In this document: in pieces, positions 1 through 41,371 of the stretch
How positions within the stretch are numbered: the stretch's first letter is position 1
Layout: every line of letters starts with the position of its first letter
Origin: Engraulis encrasicolus
Lineage: Eukaryota > Chordata > Actinopteri > Clupeiformes > Engraulidae
Reading direction: 5' to 3'
Assembly: GCF_034702125.1 (NCBI RefSeq)
Contig: NC_085867.1
Location: 39,873,983-39,937,982 of the forward strand
Length of the DNA stretch: 64,000 nt
The notes under the pieces: model-generated
What the model saw: the letters and a program-made list of their open reading frames with translations, nothing else
Database searches by the model: none
What the model was told of the DNA's origin: nothing
Position numbers and translations under genes: made by a program

Positions 1-165
1 TGGGGAGCAGTGCGGTGGGACGGTACCATGCTCAGGGTACCTCAGTCATGGAGGAGGATGGGGGAGAGCACTGGTTGATTACTCCCCCCACCAACCTGGC
101 GGGTCGGGAGTCGAACAGGCAGCCTCTAGGAAGTCTGACGCCCTAAACGCTCACCCATATCTGCA
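1..165 (-). repeat. SINE-like repeat with tRNA-type box B, cut by window edge
   Basis: The segment holds a tRNA-like stretch (gggtcgggagtcgaac, box B read on the minus strand) next to a G-rich body. It resembles tRNA-related short repeats that I recall from fish genomes. It is truncated by the start of the window and has no full cloverleaf, so it is not called a tRNA gene. Confidence 0.45.
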
Positions 166-1696
166 GTTCGCCAGTTTCACATTTCTGACTGCTCTTGTGA
201 CTGACATCCTGAACTGATTTGGAATCCCTTCATCCAGACAGTTATGCCTATTAGGTTTAAATCCCAGTGTCAAAGAGGAAAAACAAACTTGTCTGATAAT
301 ATTTACCCAAAATGCTCTGCAGGGCCTATTTGTGCTCTAGAGTCTTAGAGGACATACACCATGTATCATGAAGATGCTAAAGCAGTGTTTGACCACTAGA
401 GCGCATTGTAACACAAATGATTCCTCAGTTGTCCATACTGTATTTTAACCTGATTTACACCATCTGGCTGCATTTCGCCAAACTACTGGTTCCTTCAAGC
501 AACCATCTGAGAACCATGAAAATGATATTAATTTCTGAATGAATGAGCCAATCAGGATCGAGATCAGTTTTCCATAGATGGGTGGTGTTATGGCTATTCT
601 TCTTTCATCTGTTGTTCTGAGCTGCGCCATGGGTCAAGTTCAATGTGAATAGTTGAAGTGGCGTGTAAGTAAAAATGACAGACAGATCTTTTTTCCTGTC
701 ACATGCGAGGATTTTTGACAAAGCATCATTCGAAAATGTGTCGGTTGTGGAGGGTTCCCAGATGGTATTGTGAATACGAAGGCGAAACATAGGTCTACCA
801 GGTGGCAAGAGTCAGGTTAACTGTAGGCCCTATGTAACTGTCAGCAGAAGAGTTGGTAGAGCGCTACTAGTATCCCTCAAAACCAACTAGTGCTTTTGGA
901 AGGGGTTCAATGTTCAAGCAAAGACTGGAGGAAAAAAATCCTTGGTCCAGGCACTTCAGTTAATTAATGTGGTAAAAAAACAACTTTATTTAACGGGCAA
1001 ATGCATTAAAAGACACCAACGCGTATCGGCGCTGCGGCCTTCATCATGGTGTCGTGTCACACACAAAATACATGTAACTGTATTTTGAATATATCTACTG
1101 TATTTGTGCAGGTTTATCAGTTTGCAAAAAGTGAGCCACGCAATAGTAACATATTAGCCATTGTTCCATTGATTCCTTGTCAAAGGTTTCAAACATAATC
1201 ATGCAGGACTTTGTAGGTAACTATGTAAATGCAAAAAAAAAACCCATACTATATTACCTATTGTTGTATGGTACCATAGTAGCCTACTTAGACAGATACA
1301 AATGATGTTACAGTGACTGAAATTGTTATTCCCCGTTGACGCTGTACTTTGTAAAATACAGTGTAAAATCCATGCCCAACAGCAGTCTATACAGATATCA
1401 TTAGTGTGCATAGGATGTAAGTATAACAGCACACCACTTTTGCATTTTACAACTTTATTCCAACCGTTTCATACAAACCTTTATAAACATTAGACCCACC
1501 CGAGTTACCAAACAAGATCTGAATAGTCTACATACTGCAAAAGATGTCGTCAAAAGGCGCCTCTTTGAGGGCATATTCTGTGTGTAGCTGTGTTACATCA
1601 TCTTCATGCGCCAAGACAACCACAAAGGCTTGAAATGTTCAGTCATTGACTTACATAGTGCACTATGTGTATGAACAAAACAATGTCACCCTAGCG
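166..1696. other. Gene-free stretch
   Basis: No exon with convincing splice sites or protein similarity was seen on either strand. At about 960-1075 there is a short sequence containing acgcgtatcggc followed by ttcatcatgg. This is similar in style to the cgtttcgg/catcatcag repeats at 15,070 and 52,080, and is probably a degenerate repeat of the same class. Confidence 0.4.
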
Positions 1697-2054
1697 CAGG
1701 GATTCCCAACCCTTTTTTGTCTTGCGTGCAACCAAAGCATTTGTGTTACACCATGTGTATACCTCACTCATTCTCATTCTGTATTCTCATTCTTCCTTTA
1801 CCCCAATATGACTGTATGTGCTCCATACAGTTGTTGTTATAAAATTTTTCCACGTACCCCCTGAGCCGCTGATAGCTTTTCCAGGGCCTGGGACAGAGCC
1901 TGATCTGATAGGCCCCTCTCATCAATACATATAATGTAATAATGATGACCCAAATCTGGCCTTGCCTCCTCCCTCCCTGGGCCCAGGACAACTGGTCCTT
2001 TTGTCCCCCTCCCTCATCATCTTCCCTGTGTGTGCGACCAGTTGGGTATCACTG
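1697..2054. mobile_element. Degenerate hAT-type MITE
   Basis: The left end reads cagggattcccaaccc and the right end, inverted, reads cagtgatacccaactgg: an imperfect terminal inverted repeat of the CAG...CCCAAC kind typical of hAT non-autonomous elements. The 8-bp flanks ccctagcg and tcctagta agree at five of eight positions, which may be a decayed target duplication. No coding potential. The boundary call is tentative. Confidence 0.4.
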
Positions 2055-3140
2055 TCCTAGTACACTATGTATAGTGAATGAGTGAACATATCAAACACAA
2101 CCAATACCTCTCTCACCTTCCCCAACTCACATCGTAGTCAGGATCGGTTTTCTTTTCTTTTCTTTTCTTTTCTTTTTACAACAGTTAAAAAAGAGAGATG
2201 AACGGGCACCGGCTGATCAGTACAAACATCTGAAATCATGCAGCTTCACGTCCCACCTCAAACACAGGGAAGGGCTGGACAACAGCAACATAAGAAAACC
2301 TGAATGTGAAGCCAAAATGATAGATGAAGGAGAGGGAGAGACTAGTGGGAGAAGAGAGGGGAGGAGACAGAGGGAATCATGGGATAGATTTGATGGGGGA
2401 GGGGGGGGGGTCGGTGCTGAATACTTGTGGACACACAAAAAAAAGTCAGTTTAAGGCTGGATACATTTTCATGAGGGGAGGCGGCAACAGCCCTCCCCTC
2501 TCTCTTTGTCAGTGCAGTCCTTTGAGATGATCTTTTCCACAAGGACAAAAAGAAACCGAAACTAACCGAATGAGAGGGATGAATCCAAAAACATCAGCAA
2601 AAAAGTGTTCCAAGCAAAATAGCCTTGTAATAGCAAAAATGGCAGCTCATTGTCTGTGACCGAACAATCTGGTTATCAATGGCATGGAAATTGGGTTTTT
2701 ATGTATAGAGCAGTTCACCCCACTACACAATACCAACTGCCGAACATATCCATTTCAATTCTTACAGAATGGTGATCATTTGGGATTTCATTTTTTGAGA
2801 TGAAATAAACAGGAATGAGAGATCTTTGATTCAAGAAGACTTTGGTTCAAATGCAACATACTGTAGGCCTATGCTACATACCTACGTGTATAGTATGTTA
2901 GTAGTGTGAACTGCCAGCTACAGGTCAACCCGGTCAGAGGTATGATGACTAGGATTGCAAAGAAGCGGAAAATTCCAGAGAAGTTTTCCATGGAAAGTTG
3001 GGTATGGAAAATTTCTGTAATTTTCACATTGGGAACTTTGCACTTCATTGAACATATATTTCATTTTTTTTAAACAAGAGTATGAAATATTTTTTCATCT
3101 AGCTATATTGACGCCTCTAACCTTCAACTTTAATTTCCAG
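2055..3140. other. Gene-free stretch downstream of smarca2-like gene
   Basis: Contains a (ttttc)n microsatellite near 2,148-2,176, a short G run near 2,396-2,410, and AT-rich sequence with repeated ttccatggaaa/ttcccatggaaa palindromes near 2,985-3,000 and 3,195-3,215. No exon was recognised. Part may be 3' flank of the gene that ends at 3,264. Confidence 0.4.
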
Positions 3141-3146
3141 TTTATT
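3141..3146 (-). terminator. Candidate polyadenylation signal of smarca2-like gene
   Basis: AATAAA on the minus strand, about 118 bases downstream of the stop codon at 3,264-3,266. It is the first canonical signal after the stop, so a short 3' UTR is plausible. No transcript evidence. Confidence 0.45.
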
Positions 3147-3263
3147 CTTGTTCATTCCCGAAAAAATCCTGAAAATTCCTGATAATTCCAAAACAAATTC
3201 CCATGGAAAGTTTCCACATTTTGCAAACCTAATGATGACAGATGATAGCAGGATTGTCACAGA

Positions 3264-16190
<12,927 letters not shown>

Positions 16191-16431
16191 CTAAAATGTG
16201 GACGGACAGGATGAAACAGGGGAGGAAAAATTAATAATTAAAACTTGTCTGAACATCTGTTCCAAATTCACATTCAGATTTACACTCGGAATGCCTGTAT
16301 GAGTAATACCAAAAACTCTGTTATTCATTCGGTATGATGTGGGGTTTATGATTAATATACCCTGACTTGATAGCTGGTGTGGTGCTCTTTGAAGTTGTTA
16401 GCTTTAATGTGAATCATATGATTCCACTCAC

Positions 16432-16490
16432 ACACACGCGCGTGCGCGCGCAAGCACGCACGCGCACACACACGTGCAAGCACGCACATT
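16432..16490. repeat. Alternating purine-pyrimidine tract (CA/CG), possible Z-DNA
   Basis: An acacacgcgcgtgcgcgcgc-type run followed by more CA/CG alternation, just upstream (relative to the minus-strand gene) of the AT-hook exon that starts at 16,190. Confidence 0.8.
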
Positions 16491-16851
16491 GCAGAGCTAG
16501 TGAAATATTAGTAAAATAAGTCCAGATAGCATCAAAATGCATTTAATATTCTTAGAGACTCAGGAGAGGCTTTTGGCCTCAGGATTGTATCAGACATTAT
16601 AGTGAGGCAATGCCTTACACAAAAATATATTCCTATAACATAGAAAAAAATAGAACAATGACTTCTGGTAACAATTGAAGCATGGCTATTGTAAAAGCTT
16701 GGAGTAAATACATATAAGTTATTTGTCCTAATATTTTAACCTAATTCAGAAGAAGACTACAGACGAGACAAAACCGTAACCAGGCTACCTCATTATGACC
16801 TCAAATGTGAAAATGGGCAAACACACCATTGCAGAGTGGTGATTGTAGCTT

Positions 16852-17251
16852 GGGGGGCAACCGCCATTCCGACATACCGCCATTCTGCCATTCTGCCATT
16901 GACGTTCAATTGTCGGAATGGCGGTATCTTTTTTTTCCCCATGAAACGTCCCGCCATTCCGACACCCCCACCCCCCATCTCGGGCTCCTTCCCTTGGAGC
17001 ACGATTTACGCAGATTTCAGCACCACATGTGTGGAGAGCTCCGGACATGCCGCAGGTGTATGCTCGCTCCCCTAAAAGCAACTTGGTCTCGGTATGGCGG
17101 TAGGAAAAAGTGAGCACGATTTACCATATTTCAGCACCACATGCGCTCAGTTGCTCGCTCCCCTAAAAGCAACTTGGTCTCGGTATGGCGGTATTAAAAA
17201 GTGTCGAAATGGCGGTATGTCTGAATGGCGATGTTTGTCGGAATGGCGGTA
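16852..17251. repeat. Repeat block built on inverted motif gtcggaatggcggta
   Basis: The motif accgccattccgac occurs at 16,860-16,873 and, without its first base, at 16,951-16,963. Its reverse complement gtcggaatggcggt occurs at 16,912-16,925 and 17,237-17,251, with a one-mismatch form at 17,203-17,217. Between them is a tandem pair (16,997-17,111 and 17,112-about 17,200) sharing gagcacgattta, tttcagcaccacatg and ctcccctaaaagcaacttgg. No open frame of interest. It looks like a MITE with internal duplication. Confidence 0.65.
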
Positions 17252-19107
17252 ATTAACCTTGTAACTTATCTCCTGGTGACATGCTCCAATTAATGTCATA
17301 TTTCCTCACATGGTCTGTTTTTTGTCATGTCATTGGCTAAATAGGAGGGTTAGAACTATTTTTCACATTTAGTGTTGAGATGGAGTGAGACATATATATT
17401 TTAATCAAAATAGGTTGTAGCATGGTGATAGTGACAAAAGAGCCAATGCTAGGCTAATCATAGTGCTGATGGCGGTTTGCTCTTTAGGGCTTTTTTATGA
17501 TAGGATGACACCATGAACAGTCTTGATTTAATTATTGAACTAGTTTTTTGCACTGAGGTTGGATATGATAATAATGATGAGATTTTCTTTATTTCAATTA
17601 AAACAGTCGACAAACACTACAATCTGAGCAAGACAAGATCGTCGCTTGAAGAGATTTGATAATGCTGAAGATACGGAAATGCCTGTCTCAAGTCTCCAAG
17701 CAGACATGCGAGCAGACAGTCGAACCCCTCTCACAACACCCCCTACTTCCCATTTAACATAAGACCATGCCATCACATCCACCCACAGATCAGTCTAAAC
17801 AATATCAGCTTTCCTTTTTTTAGCCCGCCCTGGCATCACTGACAGTTAGTGTGAGAATAAGTGTCTCTGCAGGCAGCTGCAGTGACTACTGTGTCTATCA
17901 CACAAAGGCAATAAAAAGCCAAGCGATATGTTCTCCTCTGCCTCGGCTTTTAGCAGCTTTGGTGTGAGACGGGCACGGTCGGGGCAAGAAAAATTATGAA
18001 TTTCATCCACATGAAAGTGATCCGCTTGCTCGTACAGAAGCAGAGAGAATATCCCTGGAACGCCTCTGAATGCAGGCGCATATGACAAGATGCGACACAC
18101 AATGAGAGAAAGAGATATTGTCCCGGATTTTCTGCTTTTGTTACAGTATAAATAGCCCACTGATGAATGCATATTGTCACAGCCCCCTGGAAAAAAAGTA
18201 CACAGACGTCCAGCATGAACAGACCTCAGTACACACACACAAACACAAACAAACAGTCACAGGCAGCTAAATTGGAAACACTCACAAGCACACAGACACA
18301 CATGTGTGAGACTGAGACATGCCCCCCAGGGTATCATGCACAAGAGGGGCCAAGTCATCAGCGGAGGAAAAAAATCATCCCATTTTAATTTCCACTCAGA
18401 ACTACACATGCAGAGAACGGATGAGAGGAAGAAAAAGAAAGAGAGAAGAGAGGAGCGGGAGAGAAGAGAGAGAAAGAGAAAGAGAGAGGGGGAAAGAAAA
18501 AATAATCCAGTCACAGTGCCATCGGTATCCACTGTAAAGAGCAGCAAGCGATCGTGCAAGTTAGCGGTCAGCATTACAGAATACTTTAAAAAATAATAGA
18601 GCCGAGCTTGCAGTCCACTCCAACGCCAAGGGAAACAGAGGACATGCCAGAATACTAAAAGACAGGAAAGCAGCGAGACATGGGTAAGTGAGAGACTGTG
18701 TGTGTGTGTGTGTGTTTGTAAGTCAGTGTGTGTACGCATTAGAAGTGTACATATCTTCTATAGCCTCTTGCTAAACCCTTTCTGCAACAACCTACTAGTC
18801 TGGGAGCCGATTCCCCTCACATCCTTGAGTTCACACCTACACAGCTTCACACTCACACTTCCACACTGTCATATCCTCTCTCTCTCTGTGTCTCTCTCTC
18901 ACTCTCGCCTGCTTACTCACTCTCTCCCTCTCTCACACACTCCCTCTCTCTCTCTCTCTCTCTCTTTCCCTCTCCCTGACACTCTCACACACTTTCTCAC
19001 ACACTGCCCCCCCCCTGCTCTCTCTCTCTCTGTATCTCTCGCTGTCTGTGCCCGTGTGTCTGTGTGATGTAGTCTGTCTGACTTAATCGCCTACACTAGA
19101 GGAGAGC

Positions 19108-19141
<34 letters not shown>

Positions 19142-19197
19142 GAGAAGAGGAAGGAAGGAAGGAAGGAAGGAAGCAAGGAAGGAAGAGTGTTATTTAC
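17252..19197. other. Non-coding stretch with unique and CT/GA-rich sequence
   Basis: 17,830-18,180 is non-repetitive and could hold regulatory sequence. 18,422-18,500 is GA-rich, and 18,870-19,060 is (CT)n and CA-rich. 19,103-19,135 is an (AG)n run and 19,151-19,183 a (GGAA)n run. If the exon proposed at 19,198-19,353 is real, this is the first intron of the smarca2-like gene. No coding exon was found. Confidence 0.4.
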
Positions 19198-19353
19198 CTG
19201 GCAGTGGCGTGCAGCAGCCTGCTGGATGTCAGCTGCTGGAGGGGAGAGAATTAGCAAGCCAGCATAGCACCGTGCAGCAAGCCTCTTCATCAGCTGATCA
19301 CTCAAAACGCACCGCCGGAGAGGGGGGCGAAAAAGCGCCGGCTTTTCATACAC
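19198..19353 (-). other. Candidate first coding exon of the smarca2-like gene
   Basis: On the minus strand an ATG at 19,353 opens exactly 52 codons (MYEKPALF...) to a strong donor (CACTGCCAG|GTAAATAAC) at 19,198. The frame ends in phase 0, which is the phase required by the exon starting at 16,190. A second in-frame ATG (MKRLAARCY) is at 19,290. An inverted CCAAT box (attgg on plus) lies at about 19,360. This is circumstantial: the peptide is not one I recognise, and the exon may instead be 5' UTR, with translation starting at the ATG at 16,163. Confidence 0.35.
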
Positions 19354-19378
19354 AAATCAATTGGCGTTGGGGAAGATG

Positions 19379-19450
19379 AGAGAGAGAGAGAGAGAGAGAA
19401 GGGGATAGAGGGGGAGGGAGGGAGGGAGAGAGGGAAAGAGAGAGAGAGAA
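19379..19450. repeat. (AG)n / (GGGA)n low-complexity run
   Basis: GA-rich microsatellite immediately upstream, on the minus strand, of the candidate first exon at 19,353. Confidence 0.8.
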
Positions 19451-19754
19451 TGGAATGGCAGTCTGCGGTACTGGGGCTTTTTCTCATTCTTGCTGCCTGC
19501 CTGGAGTGGGCCTTAAAACCTTCACTTTAATATCCAATGTCGCAATCTCATTTTTTTTTTTTTTTTGCCTGCATTTTCTCCCCGCCCCGGACCAGCGTTA
19601 AAGATGTCCGATCATACTATTGTCTAGGGTGCCTGGAAACAACTGTATTCTTATCTTTTTTCAATGTATTATGTTTTTTGTTCCTATTATTGTTATTGTG
19701 CATAGGTAAAGCTGCTCCTAATTCATAGTAATTCATTAATTTTATCACTGATTA

Positions 19755-19822
19755 TGGAAAGGAGGCTTTTCTTCCATGTGTCTTATTTATGGAAAGGAGG
19801 CTTTCCTCCCATGTCTCTTATT
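19755..19822 (+). repeat. Two-copy tandem repeat
   Basis: The unit ttatggaaaggaggctttt...ccatgt.tctta occurs twice in a row with a few changes. The neighbouring 19,823-20,430 stretch shows nothing further that I can support. Confidence 0.6.
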
Positions 19823-20436
19823 TTCCTGTGAATGACATGCCAACACAATTCCAACCAATAAAACACAGTTTTAGTAGAAGGGAGAGGTGGTATTCATTTT
19901 CAGTGATTTTGATATTCATTTTTCACTTTTTGTGCCTCGTCTAGATGATTATGAAAAAGTGGCTGTGTTTCTTTTGGACTATTACATTTTTGCATTATTA
20001 AATTACTTTTTCCCCCTGCCCCAGAAAAAGTCGTGTGGTTCTGTTTTTCCATGATTTCCAATTTCTTGGGAACACATTAAGGCATATCAAGATAAAAGTT
20101 GTAGATGTAGCTTGTGATATACAGCTTGTGTGTTTCCTTCACTTTTTTACAGCAAGGTTCCATCATACCACAAACTGATTTATGAAAACCCTGTGTCCAA
20201 TACTTTTCATAATTGTGCAAAATGCTACAGTCGGTACATATAACATTTGTAGACTTGTTTGATGGTGGTGACACAATAAAATGTGTGCCATCGCAACCAT
20301 AATAATATTTCATATCAATTATTCAGGTGAATGGACAAATTGATCATTCCAAAGAACTGACTGGGCTGCAAATTATTATTGATTTAGATGGAGAGTTCAT
20401 ATCGCACTATCACAATTATGTGTATGTGTATGTGTT

Positions 20437-20550
<114 letters not shown>

Positions 20551-20810
20551 CTGCACATGTTAGAGGTGCACCGTGTAAGAGAGAGAGAGAAGAGAGAACA
20601 AAGAGAGAGAGGGAGACAGACAGACAGAGAGAGATTGTGTTCTTAAGTGGACCTCTCAGATGAAATTACATATCAGATTCAAATCCAAGTCTGTAGCACT
20701 CTGCCATTTCTGTAAAACACCACTTATACTGCTAAGGCATGTTGCTATGGCAACTACACGTTTTGCCCACTGCAGTCCTCACAGAGTGATATTACTTCAG
20801 CATTCCTTCA

Positions 20811-20917
<107 letters not shown>

Positions 20918-21106
20918 GAGCAGATAGAGAGCAGGACACAGACACACACTCACTCTCACAGTCAAAGGAATATGCATCATGATCTTATGAGCAGACAATG
21001 CAGTCCCAGTTTATCCCGGCGACCGACTGCTGTCCCCTAATGGGGCTATTTTGAATGCGGAGCGGCAGTAAAAATAAAAAAATAAAAAAATATATTATTA
21101 TTAATA

Positions 21107-23151
<2,045 letters not shown>

Positions 23152-23263
23152 ATGCTTTGTGTTGGTGCAGGGGGTTGAAGATGAGCTAAAAGTCATTTTC
23201 ATAAGAAGTACTGACACTGTCAACAAGCAGAACAGAGGAGAGAGGGACAGAGGAGAGAGGGAC

Positions 23264-23296
<33 letters not shown>

Positions 23297-24162
23297 GAGA
23301 CAGAGAGAGACAGAGAACGAGAGAGAGAGGAGGAACGCAAGAGCGAAGAGCGAGAGAGAAATGAATACTCGAGCACCACTGCTCATAAAAAGCCCCTTGG
23401 AAGCCTTACATGGTGATTTGTTTTAATGAGCGTTTCGGAATATCCTGCGTATGAAAGCGCACGAAAAGCGGTCGCATGGCCAGAAGCCCCCTATGTTTGG
23501 TCAAGGGCGTCCCGTGTCTACTGTACTTGTTCAGAAGGGGGAAGAATCAATTTTTCCTGGTTTACCCTATACTTCCTTGCTTCCCGTTAGCCTAATTACA
23601 TTACATACACAATACTTGCTGGCTCTCTCATCAGCACTATTGTATTGGCTAGCCTGGTTCAAAGATGTGAGCTCAATGATTTAATATTTCTGAACTCACA
23701 CCTAAAAGGTCCATTGTGTGACATTTTAACAGGTTTCATTTGGTTCCAACTGTGTTGCTTGTTCAAAAACCTGTCTTTTTGGTTTGACGAATGAGTTATT
23801 GCTGTTGGCTTTCAAATGTACATTACCGCCTTCTCCAGAACTACACGGTACGTTACCTAATCAGTATATAATCTACACAGAACAATTATGGCACTAGATT
23901 GGCTAGGTTGGCTAGATTGCAGGAGTTTAACTTATTGAACTTTCAAAGGGCGGTTCACTGGCCTTAAAAAGCTCATGAAAAGCTCCTTCCAACCTTTTCG
24001 TCCATACCCATGTCCACTTTGCTTGTGCGGTAATGCAATATCAAGTGCCCTTTAAGTGAAGGTCCACTCCTTCAAGTGCCAAAACCAAAGATAATCTGAT
24101 GAAAAGCTTCAATGTAAGAATATGAATGTTTTTTTCTGTCCAATGCATTTAAATCAATTTTT

Positions 24163-24199
<37 letters not shown>

Positions 24200-24455
24200 T
24201 TCTTGACTAAAAACCGTTTTGCAATATGCAGTGAATTAGTATATCTGTGTGAATGTAAAAACATGTTGTCTAACTACACACATAATTATAGGATTTGGTC
24301 ACAAGAGGAATAAGCCCTACAGTTTTGAGGTTTCCCTAACCCATATTTTGTCGTTATTTGGATATTTGTTCTATCCATTGCGTTCAATAACAAACTAACA
24401 AATGTCTTTTTTCTTTTAATAATGAATTTCTTTTTTAAATTGTTTCCATAATAAA

Positions 24456-24983
24456 GTGCTCTTTTACAACCAAGAGTTTGAGCGAAAACATGTCATGCAA
24501 CTTCAGGAATGGTATAGTGAACATAAAGTAATCCAATCCAAATGCAATGTGGATGCAGGGTCAGCGTCATCTAGTGGAGAGAAAGCTGAACTGCAGGCTT
24601 CCCCCATCTGTTTTGCCAATGCTGCAGAGTTACTTACTGCACTCAACTCTGCAAACAGCAGAAAATTAAAAGAACAAGATGAACTTAAAGATTTATTTTT
24701 GACAACAAAACTTAAGTCCCTCAGTATAAATGCCTTCAATCCTTCAGCGTCAACATTCTGCCTAGTTCAGGTCATAAATGGTTCCCTAGAATCTTTACGG
24801 CAGCAGTGCAAAGTATTTTTTTTCTATTTCTTATGTTTCTACAATGGTGTTTCATCATCAACAACTTTTGGCTTCATCTTCGTTCACCCATCAGCATCAA
24901 TATTTCACACAGTCTGGTTTTCTGAAAAGTTCCGACCGTTCCGATTAACTGCCAATAAAGAAAGAGGCCTGGAAAGTCCATGA
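24456..24983 (+). CDS. Unidentified 175-codon open frame
   Basis: An open frame with ordinary amino-acid composition in its first 115 codons (QEWYSEHK, GEKAELQASP, ELKDLFLTTKLKSL), turning low-complexity and F-rich after about codon 118, where a gtattttttttctatttc stretch looks non-coding. A donor-like site is not obvious. It lies 1.7 kb beyond the kank1 stop, on the opposite strand. It could be a decayed transposon or retrocopied gene fragment, or chance. No family recognised. The flanks 23,361-24,455 and 24,984-25,150 hold only a short (TG)n run at 24,163-24,194. Confidence 0.2.
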   Translation: MLFYNQEFERKHVMQLQEWYSEHKVIQSKCNVDAGSASSSGEKAELQASPICFANAAELLTALNSANSRKLKEQDELKDLFLTTKLKSLSINAFNPSASTFCLVQVINGSLESLRQQCKVFFFYFLCFYNGVSSSTTFGFIFVHPSASIFHTVWFSEKFRPFRLTANKERGLESP

Positions 24984-25152
24984 AACGCTACACGGAACAT
25001 GAGTGGGTGGCCAAAACAAGAGTTTAGTGCCACAGAGAGGAACATCATTACGAGCCATGAAGTCACTCACTGGAACCACGAGAATGACACTACTGATGGA
25101 ACCCCAGAGGGATGACCTTAGACATCAACATGCCCTGGATGCTAAGTTTGTG

Positions 25153-25302
25153 TCATTGAAGATTTAATAGTTTTTTCCCAGTGCATGATATAAATGTACT
25201 GTATTATAAAAAAGTAAGTACGATTGACAAGATTTAATAGTTTTTTTTTGCAATGTATCATATAAATGTACTGCATTATAAAAAAGTAAGTATCATTGAC
25301 AG
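25153..25302 (+). repeat. 70-bp unit tandem duplication
   Basis: Two copies of a unit starting agatttaatagttttttt (25,160 and 25,230) and containing atataaatgtactg.attataa and agtaagta. The copies differ at a handful of bases. Confidence 0.8.
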
Positions 25303-25477
25303 GAAGTAAAAAAAAACTTTTTCTGATGTCCTCTTTCTAAAGAAGGCAATGTTATGGTGATTGTGGGAATGGTGATCATTAATGATTATGGTGGGGTTTT
25401 TAGACATCGGAATGCTTGTCATGTAGAATTTAATAGGGTTTTGCAGTTCAAAATGGTTATAATAGTTAGTAGTTAGT

Positions 25478-25724
25478 AATAGTTATCTGATGTAATCTTC
25501 AACAGTAGTTTCAGATATTCAAAGTGGAAGGAATCATCACCATAATCATCTTGAACTTTTAAAAAGAAGACATCAGAAAGAGTTGTTGTTGTATGTTCTA
25601 TCATCAATAATAACAACAACTCTTTCTGATGTCTTCTTTTTAAAAGTTCAAGATGATTATGGTGATGATTCCTTCCACTTTGAATATCTGAAACTACTGT
25701 TGAAGATTACATCAGATAACTATT
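25478..25724. repeat. Perfect palindrome, 113-bp arms, 21-bp loop
   Basis: 25,478-25,590 is, by eye, an exact reverse complement of 25,612-25,724, with a 21-base spacer. The arms start aatagttatctgatgtaatc. A diverged relative of part of the arm (tttctgatgtcctctttct, gttatggtgat) lies at 25,320-25,375. It has no coding potential. It could be a MITE, a de novo inverted duplication or a hairpin-RNA source. Confidence 0.93.
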
Positions 25725-26013
25725 AGGGCTGCCCTAGATTCAATGTTTAGGACATTACAGTGTGATGATGACACCATTACATCGAATAAATATGACATAT
25801 TTCAATGTCATAGTATTAATGGCAATTTGAATCTTTTCAAGCATAACTTATGCAGCTGTCACTGTACTGTACAATGTACTCAATCACAATAATATGCTGC
25901 ACTTTATTGATGGTCCAAATAGAGTAGCTGTTAGCGAGTTAGCCACTTGGTGGCACTGCACCTAGTAGGCTTACATCAAGACATCACAGCAATTGGTGAG
26001 GTACATTGAAATC

Positions 26014-26019
26014 TTTATT
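26014..26019 (-). terminator. Candidate polyadenylation signal of kank1
   Basis: AATAAA on the minus strand, about 710 bases downstream of the kank1 stop. Another is near 25,905. Either would give a 3' UTR of 0.7-0.85 kb. Choice unproven. Confidence 0.35.
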
Positions 26020-26729
26020 ACTTTATAATTACTTCAGAAGAATAACTTTTTATGGAAAATAGTTCAAAGTAATGTTATAGTAGATGGTTTCAGGATGTAA
26101 CGTTTGACAATGTGAAATATACATTTGAATTATTCCTGAATGTATTAATTATTGCATACGGCTGGATACCTGCGCATTGATGATACAAAATAGTAAGAAA
26201 AGGACATATCATGTATATGTATTTAGCAAGCGCAAACAAACACACTTAAAAACTGTTGCTTTTGAACCTCCTCTGAGGAGAAGACAGATACTGTATAAAC
26301 AAACTTCCCTCCGGATTGGGCGGCATCAGACACATGACGGCTGTAGGCAGTGTGGTGAATTTGTCAAGAAAATATGGCCTCTACCAGGTGGCTGCTGTAC
26401 AGTTATGAAAGGATGTCATTTGGTGTCAGGAAATAATATCCCTTCCTCAGCCATTCATGACATACATACACAATACAAGTGTTAAAAATGTTATAAATAC
26501 TGTGATTTTATGATAATGACATACAATACTGTATGTTTACGATGTCAAGAAAATCAACTTCGATTTTAGCAAAATTGGGGATTTCCACAGCCAAAAGTCC
26601 CAAGATTACTGCCCTTAAACCAGGGTTTAAAATACTTGCAGTTCATTGGTCATGCCATAGAATACACGTAGCAGCAAATATGTGTAGAGATCAGGGGTGT
26701 TCAAACCAGGCCGTCAGCATTCAGTCACC

Positions 26730-41319
<14,590 letters not shown>

Positions 41320-41371
41320 GTTTGGGGTGACGAGGGCAATCCTCCACAGCTCATGTCATCTTCACCCCAAC

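Noticed and set aside
26177..26485. 102-codon plus-strand frame downstream of kank1
   Set aside because: No similarity recognised, unusual composition, and it overlaps the presumed kank1 3' UTR on the other strand.
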